DNA of 13,574 bases. It comes from DASPKW01 sp038244055. GTDB taxonomy: Bacteria; Planctomycetota; Phycisphaerae; Tepidisphaerales; Tepidisphaeraceae. The translations under genes and the position numbers were made by a program. The notes beneath the pieces are model-generated. The model was given only the letters and a program-made list of their open reading frames with translations. It searched no databases and had not been told where the DNA came from. This document shows positions 12,216-13,574 of this stretch, in pieces. The stretch's first letter is position 1; each line of letters begins with the position of its first letter. The stretch is taken from NCBI GenBank assembly GCA_038244055.1, contig JBBRTW010000169.1, forward strand, positions 1 to 13,574. The letters run 5' to 3'.

Positions 12216-13574
12216 TCACCGATACGCCTCCAATATCCGCTCCACCACCGCGCTGGTGCTTCGGCCATCCACCAGGGGCGCTAGCGCGATTCGACCGCCG
12301 TATCCTTCGACCAGATCCCAGCCGACCACCTGCTCCTTGGCATAGTCCGCGCCTTTGACGAGCACATCGGGGCGGATCGCCTTGATCAATTCGATCGGTG
12401 TTTCCTCCTCGAAACGCAGGAGGTAGTCAATGCTTTCGAGTTCTTCCAGGACCCCGACGCGGTCGTGCTCGTTGATGATGGGGCGCTTGTTGCCCTTTAA
12501 CCGGCGGATGGAGGTGTCGGTGTTGACGGCCACCACCAGCAGGTCGCCCTGGCGCTTGGCGAACTGGAAATACTTGACGTGGCCGAGGTGGATCAAGTCG
12601 AAGCAGCCGTTGGTGAAGACGATGCGTTTGCCGGCGGCGCGGTGGCGCTGGAGCTCGGGGACGATCTGGGTGAGCGTGCGCTGTTTGCCGAGATGCTGGC
12701 TGGCTTCGAGGAGGAGTTCCTGGATGATTTCATCGCGAGTGACGGGGACCGAGCCGAAGCGCTCGACTTCCAGGCCGCCGGCGATATTGCCGAGCGTGGC
12801 GGCCTCGACCCAGTCGGCCCCGGAGGCGCGGGCGGCGGCCAGCATCGCTAAAACCATATCGCCGGCCCCGGATACGTCGTACACCACCCGCTCGCGCGTT
12901 TTGAGCCAGCGGCGCTGGCCATCGCGGGTGGCGAGGTAGGAGCCGCGCTTGTCGAGCGTGAGCAGGGCGGCTTCGAGGTCGAGGGTATGGAGGAGATGCT
13001 CGGAGGCGGCTTTGTACTGGTCTTCGCTGGTGATTTTCAGGCCGGTGGCGAGCGTGGTTTCGGTGGCGTTGGGGGTGATGACCGATGCGCCCTTGTAGCG
13101 GGAGTAGTCGTTGATGGCGGCCGGGTCGACCAGGACGGGCACACCGGCCTTGCGGGCATCGTTGATGATGGCCTGGCAGATCTCGTGGGGGAGCAGGCCT
13201 TTGTTGTAGTCTTCGATGCAGAGGGCATCCGCGCCGGCGAGGGCGGCGCGGACGTTGTTGATGATGGTGTCGGCGAACTGGCCGGACACGGGGGAGGTGT
13301 CTTCGTAATCCAGGCGCATCATCTGCTGGGGGTGGCGATGCTGGGCCAGGCCGACGAGGCGGACCTTGGAAGTCGAGGGCCGGCCGGGCGCTTCGACGAG
13401 GCCGGTGAGGTCGCAACCCCAATCGGTCAGCATCTGCTTCATGATGCCGGCGGTGGGGTCGGTGCCGAGAAGGGAGACGACGCGGACGTGAGCGCCGAGT
13501 GCGGAGAGATCGGCCGCCACCCGGCCAGCGCCGCCGAGGCGGTTTTCCTGGCGCTGGTAGTGCAGGACCGGGAC
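12216..13574 (-). CDS. hldE: Bifunctional heptose-7-phosphate kinase / heptose-1-phosphate adenylyltransferase, N-terminus outside window
   Basis: HldE phosphorylates D-glycero-beta-D-manno-heptose 7-phosphate and later adenylates the 1-phosphate, giving the ADP-heptose precursor of the LPS core. The visible 452 codons run off the window end. The first 18, reading PVLHYQRQENRLGGAGR, are in frame before the GTG at 13520, so that GTG is internal. About 30-40 N-terminal residues are missing. The PfkB-type kinase domain shows VDPAAINDYSRYKGASVITPNATET and the DVSGAGD signature (residues 233-239 of the visible part). The nucleotidyltransferase domain shows VFTNGCFDLIHLGHVKYF with the HxGH motif (329-332), DTSIRRLKG, VKGADY and GRSTSAVVERI. 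Both halves look intact. It is convergent with the aspartic protease gene, 29 bp apart, with no visible terminator between them. Confidence 0.94.
   Translation of the reverse strand, partial: VPVLHYQRQENRLGGAGRVAADLSALGAHVRVVSLLGTDPTAGIMKQMLTDWGCDLTGLVEAPGRPSTSKVRLVGLAQHRHPQQMMRLDYEDTSPVSGQFADTIINNVRAALAGADALCIEDYNKGLLPHEICQAIINDARKAGVPVLVDPAAINDYSRYKGASVITPNATETTLATGLKITSEDQYKAASEHLLHTLDLEAALLTLDKRGSYLATRDGQRRWLKTRERVVYDVSGAGDMVLAMLAAARASGADWVEAATLGNIAGGLEVERFGSVPVTRDEIIQELLLEASQHLGKQRTLTQIVPELQRHRAAGKRIVFTNGCFDLIHLGHVKYFQFAKRQGDLLVVAVNTDTSIRRLKGNKRPIINEHDRVGVLEELESIDYLLRFEEETPIELIKAIRPDVLVKGADYAKEQVVGWDLVEGYGGRIALAPLVDGRSTSAVVERILEAYR

Overview
The window is GC-rich, with strong G/C bias at third codon positions, and comes from a Gram-negative bacterium. 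I infer a planctomycete, probably of the Phycisphaerae. The basis is a prepilin-type protein with an H-X10-DG motif, secreted SGNH hydrolases, an ADP-heptose (LPS core) gene, and spacers filled with short repeated words and their reverse complements. No rRNA or marker gene is present, so the phylum call is inference.

Bases 1-5017 (+ strand) form an NAD salvage and synthesis block: the C-terminus of nicotinate phosphoribosyltransferase (pncB), glutamine-dependent NAD+ synthetase (nadE), a Nudix-type regulator (nrtR), nicotinamidase (pncA) and the NAD+-consuming RNA 2'-phosphotransferase (kptA). In order of chemistry, PncA makes nicotinate from nicotinamide, PncB makes nicotinate mononucleotide, and NadE performs the final amidation; the adenylyltransferase NadD is not in the window. 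KptA uses NAD+ and releases nicotinamide, the substrate of PncA. Two 17-bp palindromes with the same layout lie in the nrtR promoter and are candidate NrtR operators.

Bases 5247-8489 hold two paralogous exported SGNH hydrolases on opposite strands, flanking a PA0069-type radical SAM gene. The second paralog has lost the block II oxyanion-hole glycine. Bases 8633-11547 hold a small two-TM membrane protein (- strand), an exported protein with three Spy-like helical modules and a strong intrinsic terminator, and an unusual prepilin-like protein with a charged helical C-terminal tail. Bases 11579-12186 hold a translationally coupled pair: a 67-aa protein resembling AF2212/DUF104-type antitoxin proteins, and a retropepsin-like aspartic protease. 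The last gene (- strand, cut by the window end) is bifunctional hldE.

Most spacers carry a different short-word repeat, several as near-perfect inverted arrays. No tRNA, rRNA, CRISPR array or insertion sequence was seen. The most interesting signals are the tandem palindromes at nrtR, the kptA link to NAD salvage, the 67-aa protein/retropepsin pair, the degenerate SGNH paralog and the spacer repeats.
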